Assembly (NCBI RefSeq): GCF_002744245.1
Contig: NZ_NKHG01000113.1
Span: 62,001-126,000, forward strand
Source of the DNA: Bacillus pumilus
GTDB taxonomy: Bacteria > Bacillota > Bacilli > Bacillales > Bacillaceae
Direction of reading: 5' to 3'
Length of the DNA stretch: 64,000 bases
Positions 55,491 through 63,766 of the stretch are shown here, one piece after another. Each line of letters opens with the position of its first letter. Position 1 is the stretch's first letter. The position numbers were made by a program, and so were the translations under genes. Below the pieces are notes generated by a model. That model had not been told where the DNA came from, did not search any database, and saw only the letters and a list, made by a program, of their open reading frames with translations.

Positions 55491-56618
55491 TTAATTCAAT
55501 GTTTTGATTGTTGGCAGCTTCTCGATACCAGCAGCATAGTAGTAATTAAGCACACTGAAGAAATCAATTGGCTGTCCTGTTTTTAAATCGACCGCTAAAA
55601 TGTGATCGCCGTAATTTGTCAAATCATCAATGTCTAAAGTTCTTGGTGTTTTCTTACCAAGCGTATCAACAAAGGTATCCCTGTAATATTGACCGCTTTC
55701 ATATGACGATTGATGATACATAAACAATGTGTCCACATCTAAGTACACGAGAATGGCCTCTGATGAACTCGCATAAGGAGCTGAATACGACACAGGTGCC
55801 GAAATGCTTTTCACTTTTACATTTGAGATGGAATGGGTTCTCTGTTCGTATTTTCCATCGTATGAGAAATAAAACACACGCTTCCATTCATAATCGGCGG
55901 TCTTCGATTGCTTATTATATACTTTTGCGCCATTTGCAAATACATCACCATTTGCATACTCAGCGACAAAGTATTGCAGGGTTGACGATAGGGATACAGC
56001 ACCTGTGAAATTTGGTGGATTTTTCGCATTCACCTGTAATGTATATGAGTCTCCGAACTCTCCACCACTTGTGATACCAAATGCGTAATCACCAGCTGGC
56101 AAATTTGTTAAAGCAAGCAGGCTGCCTGCCGGTTGAATCAGATCTGTCGGATAGGCTTGACCTGTTTCAAAATCAACAACAAATAATTGGACAACATAGT
56201 CAGCATTTGGAGAGGTAATCCGGCTGATAAGTGCCTGAGGTGAAGATGTGCTTAAAAACCATAAATCGACTGGGTCTTCCTCTGTTAAAACAGCCGATTG
56301 ATTGATTGCTAGTCCATCAATTGAGCGAACGGCAGACGTGCGTAGCTTTCCATCTGCAGCGGCTTTTCGTTTGATGTTGATTCCGTTTTTCTTATCTACT
56401 TTAAATGACTTTTTCACTTGCTTCTGTTGAATAGCTGTTCCTTCATCCTGTTTCAAAAACGACTCTTGTACTTGCTGAATCGCTTTTTCCGTAAGTGATG
56501 ACACTTTTCCATTTGATTTCGGCGCGTCTTCTGCTTTTAATGCTGGTGAAAATAAACCTGTTGCCACTAGTAAAATTGACAGCAAAGCTGCGGTGATTTT
56601 TACATAAAATGATCTCAC
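55491..56618 (-). CDS. Secreted protein of unknown function (375 aa)
   Basis: Signal peptide of about 29 residues (FSPALKA end). Residues 30-95 are polar and helical with many Lys/Gln. Residues 105-205 resemble a PPC-type beta-sandwich (VDLWFLSTSSPQALISRITS, LTNLPAGDYAFGITSGGEFGDSYTL), usual in secreted bacterial proteins. The last third is rich in Tyr/Ser and has no motif I recognise. No anchor is visible, so it is probably released. Confidence 0.7.
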   Translation of the reverse strand: MRSFYVKITAALLSILLVATGLFSPALKAEDAPKSNGKVSSLTEKAIQQVQESFLKQDEGTAIQQKQVKKSFKVDKKNGINIKRKAAADGKLRTSAVRSIDGLAINQSAVLTEEDPVDLWFLSTSSPQALISRITSPNADYVVQLFVVDFETGQAYPTDLIQPAGSLLALTNLPAGDYAFGITSGGEFGDSYTLQVNAKNPPNFTGAVSLSSTLQYFVAEYANGDVFANGAKVYNKQSKTADYEWKRVFYFSYDGKYEQRTHSISNVKVKSISAPVSYSAPYASSSEAILVYLDVDTLFMYHQSSYESGQYYRDTFVDTLGKKTPRTLDIDDLTNYGDHILAVDLKTGQPIDFFSVLNYYYAAGIEKLPTIKTLN

Positions 56619-56717
56619 AGGAACATCCCCTTTTCCCTATTTTGGGTTTTTTACCCTGTGATCATTTTACCATTCTTCCAATACTTGTTTTGGTCTTTTT
56701 TAGGAAATTTTTATAAC

Positions 56718-56754
56718 AAAAAAACCAGTCGTATGAGTCACGACTGGTTTTTGG
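56718..56754 (-). terminator. Terminator of the DJ-1/PfpI gene
   Basis: AAAACCAGTCGT / ACGACTGGTTTT, very strong stem; works for the gene ending at 56759. Confidence 0.88.
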
Positions 56755-56758
56755 TTAT

Positions 56759-57424
56759 TTATGCAATGGTTTTGACAAAAAGGCGTGCTGTTTCTGCACT
56801 TGATCCTGGGTTTTGTCCAGTAATGATTTGTCCATCTACAACAGCAAATGGCGCAAATGGTTCTTCTTTTTCAAACACTGCCCCTTGCGCACGAAGCTTC
56901 GTTTCCAATAAAAATGGAACCTTAGATGTCAGTTGGACGGCATCCTCTTCCTCGTTCGTGAAGCCTGTTATTTTTTTACCTTCAATAAAGGACTTTCCAT
57001 CTCGATCTTTTACATCAACAAAGGCAGAAACGCCGTGGCAAACGGCTCCGACTGCACCATTTTTTTCTGAAATCGCTAAAATCGCATCGGCTACCAGTTG
57101 ATTGGACGCAAAGTCGATCATTGGGCCATGTCCTCCCGCAAAGAAGATTCCATCATAATCAGCTGGGTTCACTTCTGTTAGTGCCTTTGTGTCTTGTAGT
57201 AATTCATACACATCTTGATATTGTGCTGGAACACCTTCAGGAATGGAGTTTTTATCAATCGGTACCGTTCCGCCTTGTATAGAAACAATTTGTACGTCTA
57301 GTTCATTTTCTTTAAAAATATGAAATGGCTCGGCCAATTCTTCTAACCATAAACCTGTCGGGTGTCCGTTCATTTCCGGGCTGCTTGTCGATACTAATAA
57401 AACTTTCTTACTCAACTTGATCAT
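56759..57424 (-). CDS. DJ-1/PfpI family protein (Hsp31-like)
   Basis: 221 residues. Nucleophile elbow GAVCHGVSAF with the conserved cysteine, and FFAGGHGPMIDF, matching the Hsp31/glyoxalase III branch rather than the intracellular protease branch. Probably degrades methylglyoxal or repairs glycated groups; activity is not proven. AACTTGATC start region with GGAGG upstream. Single gene. Confidence 0.87.
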   Translation of the reverse strand: MIKLSKKVLLVSTSSPEMNGHPTGLWLEELAEPFHIFKENELDVQIVSIQGGTVPIDKNSIPEGVPAQYQDVYELLQDTKALTEVNPADYDGIFFAGGHGPMIDFASNQLVADAILAISEKNGAVGAVCHGVSAFVDVKDRDGKSFIEGKKITGFTNEEEDAVQLTSKVPFLLETKLRAQGAVFEKEEPFAPFAVVDGQIITGQNPGSSAETARLFVKTIA

Positions 57425-57670
57425 CCTCCCAATTCATCATGTCGTTATTTTATATTTTACACAATTAAATATCAAACAATCAGACTTAGATGCAACTCTC
57501 TATGTTATACCCGATTTTCTAAAAAATATGGCTTCACTTTAAATCTAATCATTTTGTCACATTCTATTGACAGGGAATTTCATGTAAAATTGTCATGGAG
57601 TGATATAATATGAGAAAAGAATGACAGACCTCTTGTGCCGGAGGGGACTTTTAAAGGAGTGGAGAAAGAG

Positions 57671-57835
57671 ATGAAAACCTACTCGATTGTGATGATTATC
57701 ATCACGCTCTGTATCATATTGGCCGTCTTTTTAATGAACCTAACCGGGGTCATGTATGGAAAAATCATTTTGGCTGTTGCCGTGGCTCTTTGTCTAACAT
57801 CCATTATTCGTTTGATCGGTCTTCGAAAAAGATAA
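57671..57835 (+). CDS. Small two-helix membrane protein (54 aa)
   Basis: ATG at 57671 behind GGAG (AAAGGAGTGGAG in full). Residues 4-23 and 27-47 are hydrophobic helices joined by a MYGK turn; ends RLIGLRKR. No family recognised. A 12-codon in-frame extension is possible but has no better start. Followed directly by a bidirectional terminator. Confidence 0.6.
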   Translation: MKTYSIVMIIITLCIILAVFLMNLTGVMYGKIILAVAVALCLTSIIRLIGLRKR

Positions 57836-57836
57836 A

Positions 57837-57866
57837 AGCCGCCCTCACTGGGGCCGGCTTTATTTA
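57837..57866. terminator. Bidirectional terminator
   Basis: AAAGCCGCCC / GGGGCCGGCTTT stem between convergent genes. Confidence 0.75.
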
Positions 57867-57869
57867 AGA

Positions 57870-58241
57870 TTAAATAGCCAGCATGAGCGCAATGAATGCG
57901 AGCAAGGCTGGTAATCCCTGTTTGATGATAATCGATTTATTGGATGTCACACCGCCAAATACCGCTGCGATCAACACACAAAGAATGAAAAATAGCTGAA
58001 TCATATATCCAACGGTATTCGATCCGAGCATAAGCCCCCAAATGAGTCCTGCAGCTAGAAACCCGTTATAAAGCCCTTGATTGGCAAACATCACTTTCAC
58101 ACTTGGGTCTTTTTGTAAGTGCTCAGGCAGTCGGAAAGATCTTTTAGCGATCTTTGATTCCATAAAAAACATCTCGAGTAACATGATAACAATGTGTTCT
58201 AAAGCGACAATTCCTACTAATATCATTGCTAAAATATTCAA
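57870..58241 (-). CDS. DUF1304 family membrane protein
   Basis: 123 residues with four helices; the N-terminal VGIVALEHIVIMLLEMF and FANQGLYNGFLAAGLIWG are typical of DUF1304. Function unknown for the family. It follows the ORF6C-like gene by 5 nt, so the two are probably co-transcribed. Confidence 0.82.
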   Translation of the reverse strand: MNILAMILVGIVALEHIVIMLLEMFFMESKIAKRSFRLPEHLQKDPSVKVMFANQGLYNGFLAAGLIWGLMLGSNTVGYMIQLFFILCVLIAAVFGGVTSNKSIIIKQGLPALLAFIALMLAI

Positions 58242-58246
58242 TTTAG

Positions 58247-58501
58247 TTAATTCCTTTCTGATAGACGATCATGAATTTCTATTTTGTCCGTGTATAAATC
58301 AAAGTCTTGTATTAGCTCTAACGCTTCAGTAAACCGACTTTGTGGAATGTCTTTCATTTTCCTCACACCGAATTCCTTTTTAATAAAAGCCATGATGGTA
58401 TTGATATGAAGCTTACCGTAACCATCATACTCCAAATGGCTGCAAAAAGTCTGCATCGTTCCTCGAATCACCTTTAATTGTTTGGCAGTGACACAACTCA
58501 T
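58247..58501 (-). CDS. Small ORF6C-domain-like protein
   Basis: 84 residues. YGKLHINTIMAFIKKEFGV followed by MKDIPQSRFTEALELIQDF resembles the ORF6C domain at the end of phage anti-repressor/Rha-type proteins. There is no N-terminal DNA-binding part, and no other phage gene is nearby. Possibly a domesticated phage fragment; co-transcribed with the DUF1304 gene. Confidence 0.5.
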   Translation of the reverse strand: MSCVTAKQLKVIRGTMQTFCSHLEYDGYGKLHINTIMAFIKKEFGVRKMKDIPQSRFTEALELIQDFDLYTDKIEIHDRLSERN

Positions 58502-58672
58502 TGGTAACGCTCATCCTTTCCTGTTTTTTAACAGCTCAAAAAGAACCATGATTGAAAGAAAAACCTTCCAGTCTCTATTATATAATGGTTTCATTCGGAT
58601 ATCAAAATAAAAGAGAACAGACATTCGATCAAAAAAACGACCGTCTTATGAAAATCCTTGTCTCAACATATT

Positions 58673-58704
58673 AAAAAGCCGGATTCAGTAGTAGAATCCG
58701 GCTT
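58673..58704 (-). terminator. Terminator of the M6 protease gene
   Basis: AAAGCCGGATTC / GAATCCGGCTTT stem just after the stop at 58710. Confidence 0.88.
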
Positions 58705-58709
58705 TCTGT

Positions 58710-61091
58710 TTAGTTACTTTTAGAAATTAATACCTTTCCAACCGAGCGATCCTTACTTTGTCCAACGACTTTAAAGGATAGACCGTATGACGGCACATCA
58801 CGCCCTGCATCTGGATTATTTGGATTCACATAATTCTTTTTATCACTAAATGTACGAGTCGGGCGAATATAGCGATCTTCCAAGGTTAAACCTGTCGTCG
58901 CTGTATAATCAATATTCAGCTTCGTACTTGGACTCAAAGAAAATGCTGCATCATGTACTTGGAAACCAGTGGCCGCAATGGAGCCGTCACTCCATTTCAA
59001 TACTTGCTGATCCGCATCTACCACACCAAGGAAGCCGTTCCCCGGATGATTCCCTACCCAGTTATCACTATACGATTGATCGACATACCACACGACCAAA
59101 CCGTTATTATAGCTCATCAGACTTGCTCCTCGTTTGATATGCTTTAAGCCTTTATCGACATTAGCATAAGAGCGCCATTCTAGTAAATAATACTGCGTTT
59201 CATATTTTTTTCCATTAGATTGAGAGAATCCATTGAAGGTAAAAGTGGACGTTCCCTCAGCATCATCAGACCATACTTTTGTTCCATCTGCTGTTACGTT
59301 CAGATCATCTACGAATAAACCTGGTAACGAATAACCCGCATCGGTTGTGTAGCGGAATCGCAGATCAATCTTTTTCCCTGCGTAAGCAGTTAAATCAAAG
59401 GCTGCATCTACCCAGCCATCTGATTTTCCGTCGATGCCATTGCCTTCATTAGCATCTGCTTCATTTCGATCATTGGTGATATTACCCGCAATGGTTTTCC
59501 ATTGATCTGTCCCTGTTTCACGAACCTCTACATACGCATAATCATAATCTTCTTCGATATCGTACCAAGCTTTAAAAGTAAGCTCTGCTTTGCTTCCCTT
59601 TGACAAATCAATACCTGTTGTCGTCATGGTTGCATTCAAATTGTCACCCGTCCCGCTGAAGTAAGCATATTTTCCTTGGGCAGGCGTTGTGACGACAATC
59701 TCTTTATCTGGTAAATCGACTCGAACAGCATCATTGTTGGTGCCTTTTGTTGCTGCCTCATCGATTAACACGGTTTTGCTTTTCTTTAATGTTTTACCAT
59801 CAATGGTTTGTCCAGAAAGCCAGTTGCCCCCATGCAGGTTTTGAAGCATTTCTTTCGCATATGGGCTAAAGCCTGTTGGCTCCGTACCAGGTACTTTACC
59901 TGCCCAGCTTCCACTTGACATGATGGACCAGTAAGAAACGGGCTCCCCTCTGCCTGTGTATTGTGTATCGTACTCATCAGGAAGACCAAGATCATGCCCA
60001 AATTCATGTGCGAAAACACCTGCTGCGCCATCTTCAGGCTCAATGGTATAATCTAAAGCACCTAATTTCCCGCCTTGACCCACTTCAGATTCAGTATTTG
60101 GAATCTCAAACACATCACCAAGTGACCAGCGGTGCGACCATATGGCATCAGAGCCGAGCTGTCCGCCGCCTGCTTCCTCACCTACACCAGCGTGAACGAC
60201 CATGAGATGATCAATGATACCGTCTGGTTCGTTATAAACGCCGTCTTTATCAATATCATAGCGATCCCATTGATCATATTCACCGAGGTCAATGTTCGGA
60301 TCTTGGGCTGCTGCTTCGAGTGCTTCTTTCACCAATTCACGCGGTTTGCCATCACTGCCCTCTTCGTCAGGGACGTTCCCGCCATAATAAGCTGCTTCAT
60401 GCTTGGCTGTATACCATCCAGCCACTGTTCCACTAATCGTGTAACTTCCACCGGACTGTTTTTCATAATATTGCTTCATGGATACTTTTCGTTTACCATC
60501 TGGACCGATGTAGCCATTTTTTCCGAAAATCATATCTTGATAGTGCTGTTGATCGTACTTATCATAGTACATATCCGTCTCTTCTTTTTTAATACTATTA
60601 TGTTTATAATCTTTAAAATCTACTAATAAAACCAACACTTTATCATTGCGAACGTCGCCTTTATACTTTTCCTTTTTGACCGGTTTTACTTGATTGCCTT
60701 CTTCTCCTTTATGCTTCTTTAGCTTTTTCTTTTTGGCTAGTTTGTTATGTACTTCTTGTTTGTAATCTTTTAGGAATTCAGGCTCTTCTGTTAAGGTACT
60801 TGCACTTTGTTTCATGGCAGTTTCTTCTTTTTTCTTTAAATAGTTCTTTAATGCCTTTTGGGTTTCTTCCTCATTGGCATTCTTTTTGATTTTCCCTTGT
60901 TTTTTCAGGGCTTTGATGAGACGGTCTTCATTCACAACACTTGCATCGAATGGAATACCTGAATAATGACCGCCGTCTGAGGATGTTGACTTTTCTGTGG
61001 TGTGAGCTGATAGAGGTGTGCTGAAAGCTGTCAATGTGCCTAAACTGAGGACAGCTGTTAGTGCAATGCTCGTCCATTTCCCTTTTTCCAT
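58710..61091 (-). CDS. Secreted M6-family metalloprotease, immune inhibitor A-like
   Basis: 793 residues: signal peptide (to about 30), a Lys-rich propeptide (about 40-150), a zinc protease domain with HEFGHDLGLPDEYD at 362 (HExxHxxGxxD/E; His362 and His366 as ligands, Glu363 catalytic), then VEG/MAM-like beta-sandwich and C-terminal domains. InhA enzymes of B. cereus and B. thuringiensis degrade host antimicrobial peptides and matrix proteins. Single gene with strong terminator; AGGGAGG upstream. Confidence 0.92.
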   Translation of the reverse strand: MEKGKWTSIALTAVLSLGTLTAFSTPLSAHTTEKSTSSDGGHYSGIPFDASVVNEDRLIKALKKQGKIKKNANEEETQKALKNYLKKKEETAMKQSASTLTEEPEFLKDYKQEVHNKLAKKKKLKKHKGEEGNQVKPVKKEKYKGDVRNDKVLVLLVDFKDYKHNSIKKEETDMYYDKYDQQHYQDMIFGKNGYIGPDGKRKVSMKQYYEKQSGGSYTISGTVAGWYTAKHEAAYYGGNVPDEEGSDGKPRELVKEALEAAAQDPNIDLGEYDQWDRYDIDKDGVYNEPDGIIDHLMVVHAGVGEEAGGGQLGSDAIWSHRWSLGDVFEIPNTESEVGQGGKLGALDYTIEPEDGAAGVFAHEFGHDLGLPDEYDTQYTGRGEPVSYWSIMSSGSWAGKVPGTEPTGFSPYAKEMLQNLHGGNWLSGQTIDGKTLKKSKTVLIDEAATKGTNNDAVRVDLPDKEIVVTTPAQGKYAYFSGTGDNLNATMTTTGIDLSKGSKAELTFKAWYDIEEDYDYAYVEVRETGTDQWKTIAGNITNDRNEADANEGNGIDGKSDGWVDAAFDLTAYAGKKIDLRFRYTTDAGYSLPGLFVDDLNVTADGTKVWSDDAEGTSTFTFNGFSQSNGKKYETQYYLLEWRSYANVDKGLKHIKRGASLMSYNNGLVVWYVDQSYSDNWVGNHPGNGFLGVVDADQQVLKWSDGSIAATGFQVHDAAFSLSPSTKLNIDYTATTGLTLEDRYIRPTRTFSDKKNYVNPNNPDAGRDVPSYGLSFKVVGQSKDRSVGKVLISKSN

Positions 61092-61299
61092 ATTGGTTCC
61101 TCCCTAATTTGGTAATAAATAATATCTCATTCTAGCATATTCCAATATACTTAAGTCGAAAAACATTTTATTTTCAGAAATTTTGTGGAAAATGCACAAT
61201 ACGAGAATGAAATCGGTGGAAACAAGTGTCGAAAATAAAAGAATCCAGGGCGATGAACGGGGGGCTGACACACGTTTTTGAGACAGGGATCAAAACACC

Positions 61300-61680
61300 T
61301 TAATGAAACAGCCAGTTGTCGAAACTCTTTCGGTGACTTTCTAATTTCAAACTGGAGTGGAAGGATTCGATCGGGGCATTATCAGCGGGCATACCCTTAT
61401 GGGACATGCTCATGATAATGCCTTTTTCCTTAATCTTCTTTTGATAAGAATAAAGTGTAGAACGATTCTTGATCTCACTATGAAGTATGCAACCTTCTGG
61501 CAATGCCTGTATAGCTGATTCAAAGTATCTAGAACAGGAAAAACCTTATTCCCATTCGTATAAGCGACGATTCCACTTGTATATAAATCTTTTATGGTGG
61601 GTAGATAAAGCATTTTTTAACCAAATGGCAAATACGTAATATCGGTCAATCATTTTTATGGCTTTGTCGCAGAAGAATCA
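61300..61680 (-). pseudogene. IS3-family transposase OrfB fragment
   Basis: Pieces in shifting frames read LTDITYLPFG, MLYLPTIKDLYTSGIVAYTN, FPVLDTLNQ, PEGCILHSEI, MSMSHKGMPADNAPIESFHSS and LKLESHRKSF. These are consecutive parts of the catalytic and C-terminal regions of an IS3 OrfB, broken by at least two frameshifts. The N-terminal half is missing. Confidence 0.85.
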
Positions 61681-61839
61681 ATCGATTCTCTGCATGTAAA
61701 ACGAATCGTTAAAAAGTCATATTAGGGGTAAAAAAAGTGAATTTTGTTGAAACTCTCAAATTTATAACCATGTTTCAGCTGTGTCAAAGGCTTATAAATG
61801 CAGCAGAATAGACATTTTATAAAATAATAACTATTTCTA

Positions 61840-61869
61840 TTGACATCAACCAATTGGTGTAACTATAAT
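61840..61869 (+). promoter_or_regulatory. Sigma-A promoter of the MBL-fold lipoprotein gene
   Basis: TTGACA (61840-61845) and TATAAT (61864-61869), both consensus, 18 nt apart. The spacer holds the palindrome ACCAATTGGT. The -10 lies inside operator 1. Confidence 0.75.
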
Positions 61870-61876
61870 AGTTACA
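61858..61876. promoter_or_regulatory. Operator 1, TGTAAC-N7-GTTACA
   Basis: TGTAACTATAATAGTTACA, a perfect 8-3-8 inverted repeat covering the -10 box. A bound regulator would block the promoter. Confidence 0.6.
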
Positions 61877-61887
61877 TCTTGTCGGGG

Positions 61888-61906
61888 TGTAACTGCTTTC
61901 GTTACA
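61888..61906. promoter_or_regulatory. Operator 2, TGTAAC-N7-GTTACA
   Basis: TGTAACTGCTTTCGTTACA has the same outer arms as operator 1 with centres 30 nt apart (about three helical turns), on the same face of the DNA. Confidence 0.6.
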
Positions 61907-61969
61907 TCTTTTTTGTAGATAAGGCTATCCAGCATGAATCAACTATTCACTTTGTTTCGGGGGAGGTTA

Positions 61970-62065
61970 ATGATTGAACAATATCCAATGAATTCGCTAA
62001 AGAAATATTTATTTATGTATTGGCTACACTCATACATAAGATCTGTGTTTTTAGTCATTCAATAA
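61970..62065 (+). CDS. Possible 31-codon leader peptide
   Basis: ATG directly after GGGGGAGGTTA opens a short frame (MIEQYPMNSLKKYLF, ending SVFLVIQ) ahead of the lipoprotein gene. The ribosome site is strong but only 3 nt from the ATG. Could be a leader peptide or the stub of a lost gene, perhaps the missing regulator. Confidence 0.3.
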   Translation: MIEQYPMNSLKKYLFMYWLHSYIRSVFLVIQ

Positions 62066-62107
62066 GATATAAGGTCTTCTTAAAAAATGAAAAAGGAGAA
62101 TCATCTA

Positions 62108-63046
62108 ATGTTTAAATTAAAATCAGTCATAGGATTTACTTTGGGTCTTTGTTTCATGTTATTGCTAAGCGCATGTGCTAGCAATGAAGATACAAAAAAT
62201 ACAGCAACCGATAACAAAAACACAGCGGACAAACAAGCTGTAAATCTTAAAATCACAACGTTCAACCCTGGTGATAACGGAGTTTTTGCTGTCACTTCTA
62301 GCTTGATTGAAGGACCGAAAGAAGTCATTCTTGTCGATGCCCAGTTTGAAAAGGATAATGCAGAGAAGTTAGTAAAAATGATTCGCGATACAGGAAAGAA
62401 ACTGACAACTGTTTATGTCAGTCATAAAGACCCAGATTATTACTTTGGTCTCTCTGCCATTCGTGAAGCTTTCCCTGATGTGAAAATTGTGGCAACGCCT
62501 GAAACTGTTAAGGGGATTAAAAAAACGATTCAGGCCAAAAATGATTACTGGAATCCAATATTGAAGAAAAATGCACCAACAGCACAGATTATTCCAGATG
62601 TTTTAAAGGGAGATAAACTGACAGTTGATGGGAAAAACATCAAAATCATTGGACTTGACGGACCAGACCCATCTCACACTTTTCTTTGGGTTCCATCGAA
62701 AAAGACAGTTCTAGGTGGAGTACCTGTTTATGAGAATGAATATGTTTGGACAGCAGACAATCAATCTCAAAAAAGTCGTAATCAATGGCGTGAAATTCTA
62801 AATAATATTCTTGACCTGAAGCCAGAACGTGTAATTCCAGGTCATTATCTAGGTAAGAGTGCTGAAGATACATCAGCAGTTGTGTTTACCCGTGATTATA
62901 TTACAAAATTTGAAGCAGCAGCTAAGAAGGCAGACAATTCAGCTCAATTGATTGCTGAAATGAAGAAAGAGTATCCGAACTTTACGAACACTGGAGACTT
63001 AGAGTTGAGTGCTAAAGTCATGAAAGGCGAACAACAGTGGCCGTGA
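62108..63046 (+). CDS. Metallo-beta-lactamase-fold lipoprotein
   Basis: 312 residues from the ATG at 62108 (AAGGAGA 8 nt upstream). Lipobox LSAC, so membrane-tethered outside. MBL fold: start LKITTFNPGDNGVFAVTSSLIEG split as ITTFNPGDNGVF and SSLIEG, then VSHKDPDYYFGL where the usual HxHxDH motif reads HKDPDY: only the first His and the Asp remain. VIPGHY keeps a later ligand-type His. Such variants may bind metal differently or have another role. Own promoter and operators; enclosed by IS3 remains. Confidence 0.8.
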   Translation: MFKLKSVIGFTLGLCFMLLLSACASNEDTKNTATDNKNTADKQAVNLKITTFNPGDNGVFAVTSSLIEGPKEVILVDAQFEKDNAEKLVKMIRDTGKKLTTVYVSHKDPDYYFGLSAIREAFPDVKIVATPETVKGIKKTIQAKNDYWNPILKKNAPTAQIIPDVLKGDKLTVDGKNIKIIGLDGPDPSHTFLWVPSKKTVLGGVPVYENEYVWTADNQSQKSRNQWREILNNILDLKPERVIPGHYLGKSAEDTSAVVFTRDYITKFEAAAKKADNSAQLIAEMKKEYPNFTNTGDLELSAKVMKGEQQWP

Positions 63047-63069
63047 TGACATAAATATTATTGACCATT

Positions 63070-63103
63070 CAGTGTGTTCCCATTTTAGATGGGAGCACAC
63101 GAA
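63070..63103 (+). terminator. Hairpin after the lipoprotein gene
   Basis: TGTGTTCCCAT / ATGGGAGCACA stem 25 nt past the stop; no proper T run, so termination strength is unclear. Confidence 0.45.
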
Positions 63104-63114
63104 TGATTAGATGA

Positions 63115-63328
63115 AATATTTTGACTTGATTATTTTCCCTACTTCACCTCCATTCCCGTACGAATACTGATTTCCCTCTGGCATTTTTAAACGATGATTG
63201 TCTCCAGTTTTGTACCTTAAGTTGAGCCACATTCCGAATATTTAATTTCTCCAACACTTTTTTTAACTGGTACTCCCGCCAATCGCATTTCAATTGATTT
63301 CAATTGGATCACTAAGTCTTGAGCCCAT
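63115..63328 (-). pseudogene. IS3-family transposase OrfA fragment
   Basis: From an ATG at 63328 (GGAGGTG upstream) the pieces read MGSRLSDPIEI, then IEMRLAGVPVKK, then VLEKLNIRNVAQLKV, each in a different frame, ending in GKSVFVREW. This is a typical OrfA helix-turn-helix with two frameshifts; sequence is lost where it should run into orfB. Confidence 0.85.
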
Positions 63329-63447
63329 AGAAAAACACCTCCAAATTGGTTTCAGGTATGCTATACCCGATTTTCAACTTAAAGGTGTTTTTATTTGTCT
63401 CACTTTATCGGGTCCAGTCCTGAACGCCTAGGGTGTTTATTGTTTTT

Positions 63448-63741
63448 CTATGAAAGCTGCTCACCTTGATATGCAACAACATCAAGTGGAGCGGCTAAAA
63501 ATTCTTTCGCCTTCGCTACGAAAGCTTGGAAATGTGCACTTGCATTATGGCTCTGAACCGCTGCTTCATTTTTCCACACTTCCACCATTAAAAAGGCATT
63601 TTCCTTGTCCGTATCCTTGAACAGCTTGTAGGATACATTGCCTTCTTCAGCCTGTGAAGCTTTCATGAGTCCGTTGATTTCTTCTAAAAATACATTTTCT
63701 TTTTCTGGATGAATGGTCATCCCTGCATGAATAATAATCAC
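63448..63741 (-). CDS. ABM/YgiN-type quinol or antibiotic-biosynthesis monooxygenase
   Basis: 97 residues, one ferredoxin-like ABM domain: MIIIHAGMTIHPEKENVF, YKLFKDTDKENAFLMVEVW, HNASAHFQAFVAKAKEFL. The pattern is nearest YgiN-type monooxygenases (B. subtilis has several) and it lacks the Asn/Trp/His set of IsdG. It lies 25 nt after a nitroreductase gene on the same strand, suggesting joint action on quinones or nitro compounds. Confidence 0.85.
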   Translation of the reverse strand: MIIIHAGMTIHPEKENVFLEEINGLMKASQAEEGNVSYKLFKDTDKENAFLMVEVWKNEAAVQSHNASAHFQAFVAKAKEFLAAPLDVVAYQGEQLS

Positions 63742-63766
63742 GTAATCGTCTCCCTTTTAAAAAATA

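Larger units (their letters stand above)
61266..63416 (-). mobile_element. Gutted IS3-family element carrying a lipoprotein gene
   Basis: The left end (TGACACACGTTTTTGAGACA, followed by AAAACACCTT) and the inward-read right end (TGGACCCGATAAAGTGAGACA shortened here to TGGACCC and TGAGACA, followed by AAAACACCTT) are imperfect inverted repeats 2.15 kb apart. A frame-broken orfA lies inside the right end and a frame-broken orfB inside the left end, both on the minus strand in the natural order. About 1.4 kb of other DNA (61690-63110) with a plus-strand gene sits between them. No clear target duplication was seen. Confidence 0.65.

Noticed and set aside
60132-60626. 164-codon plus-strand frame opposite the M6 protease
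   Set aside because: Antisense reading of the protease domain; no ribosome site and no known protein features beyond chance hydrophobicity.
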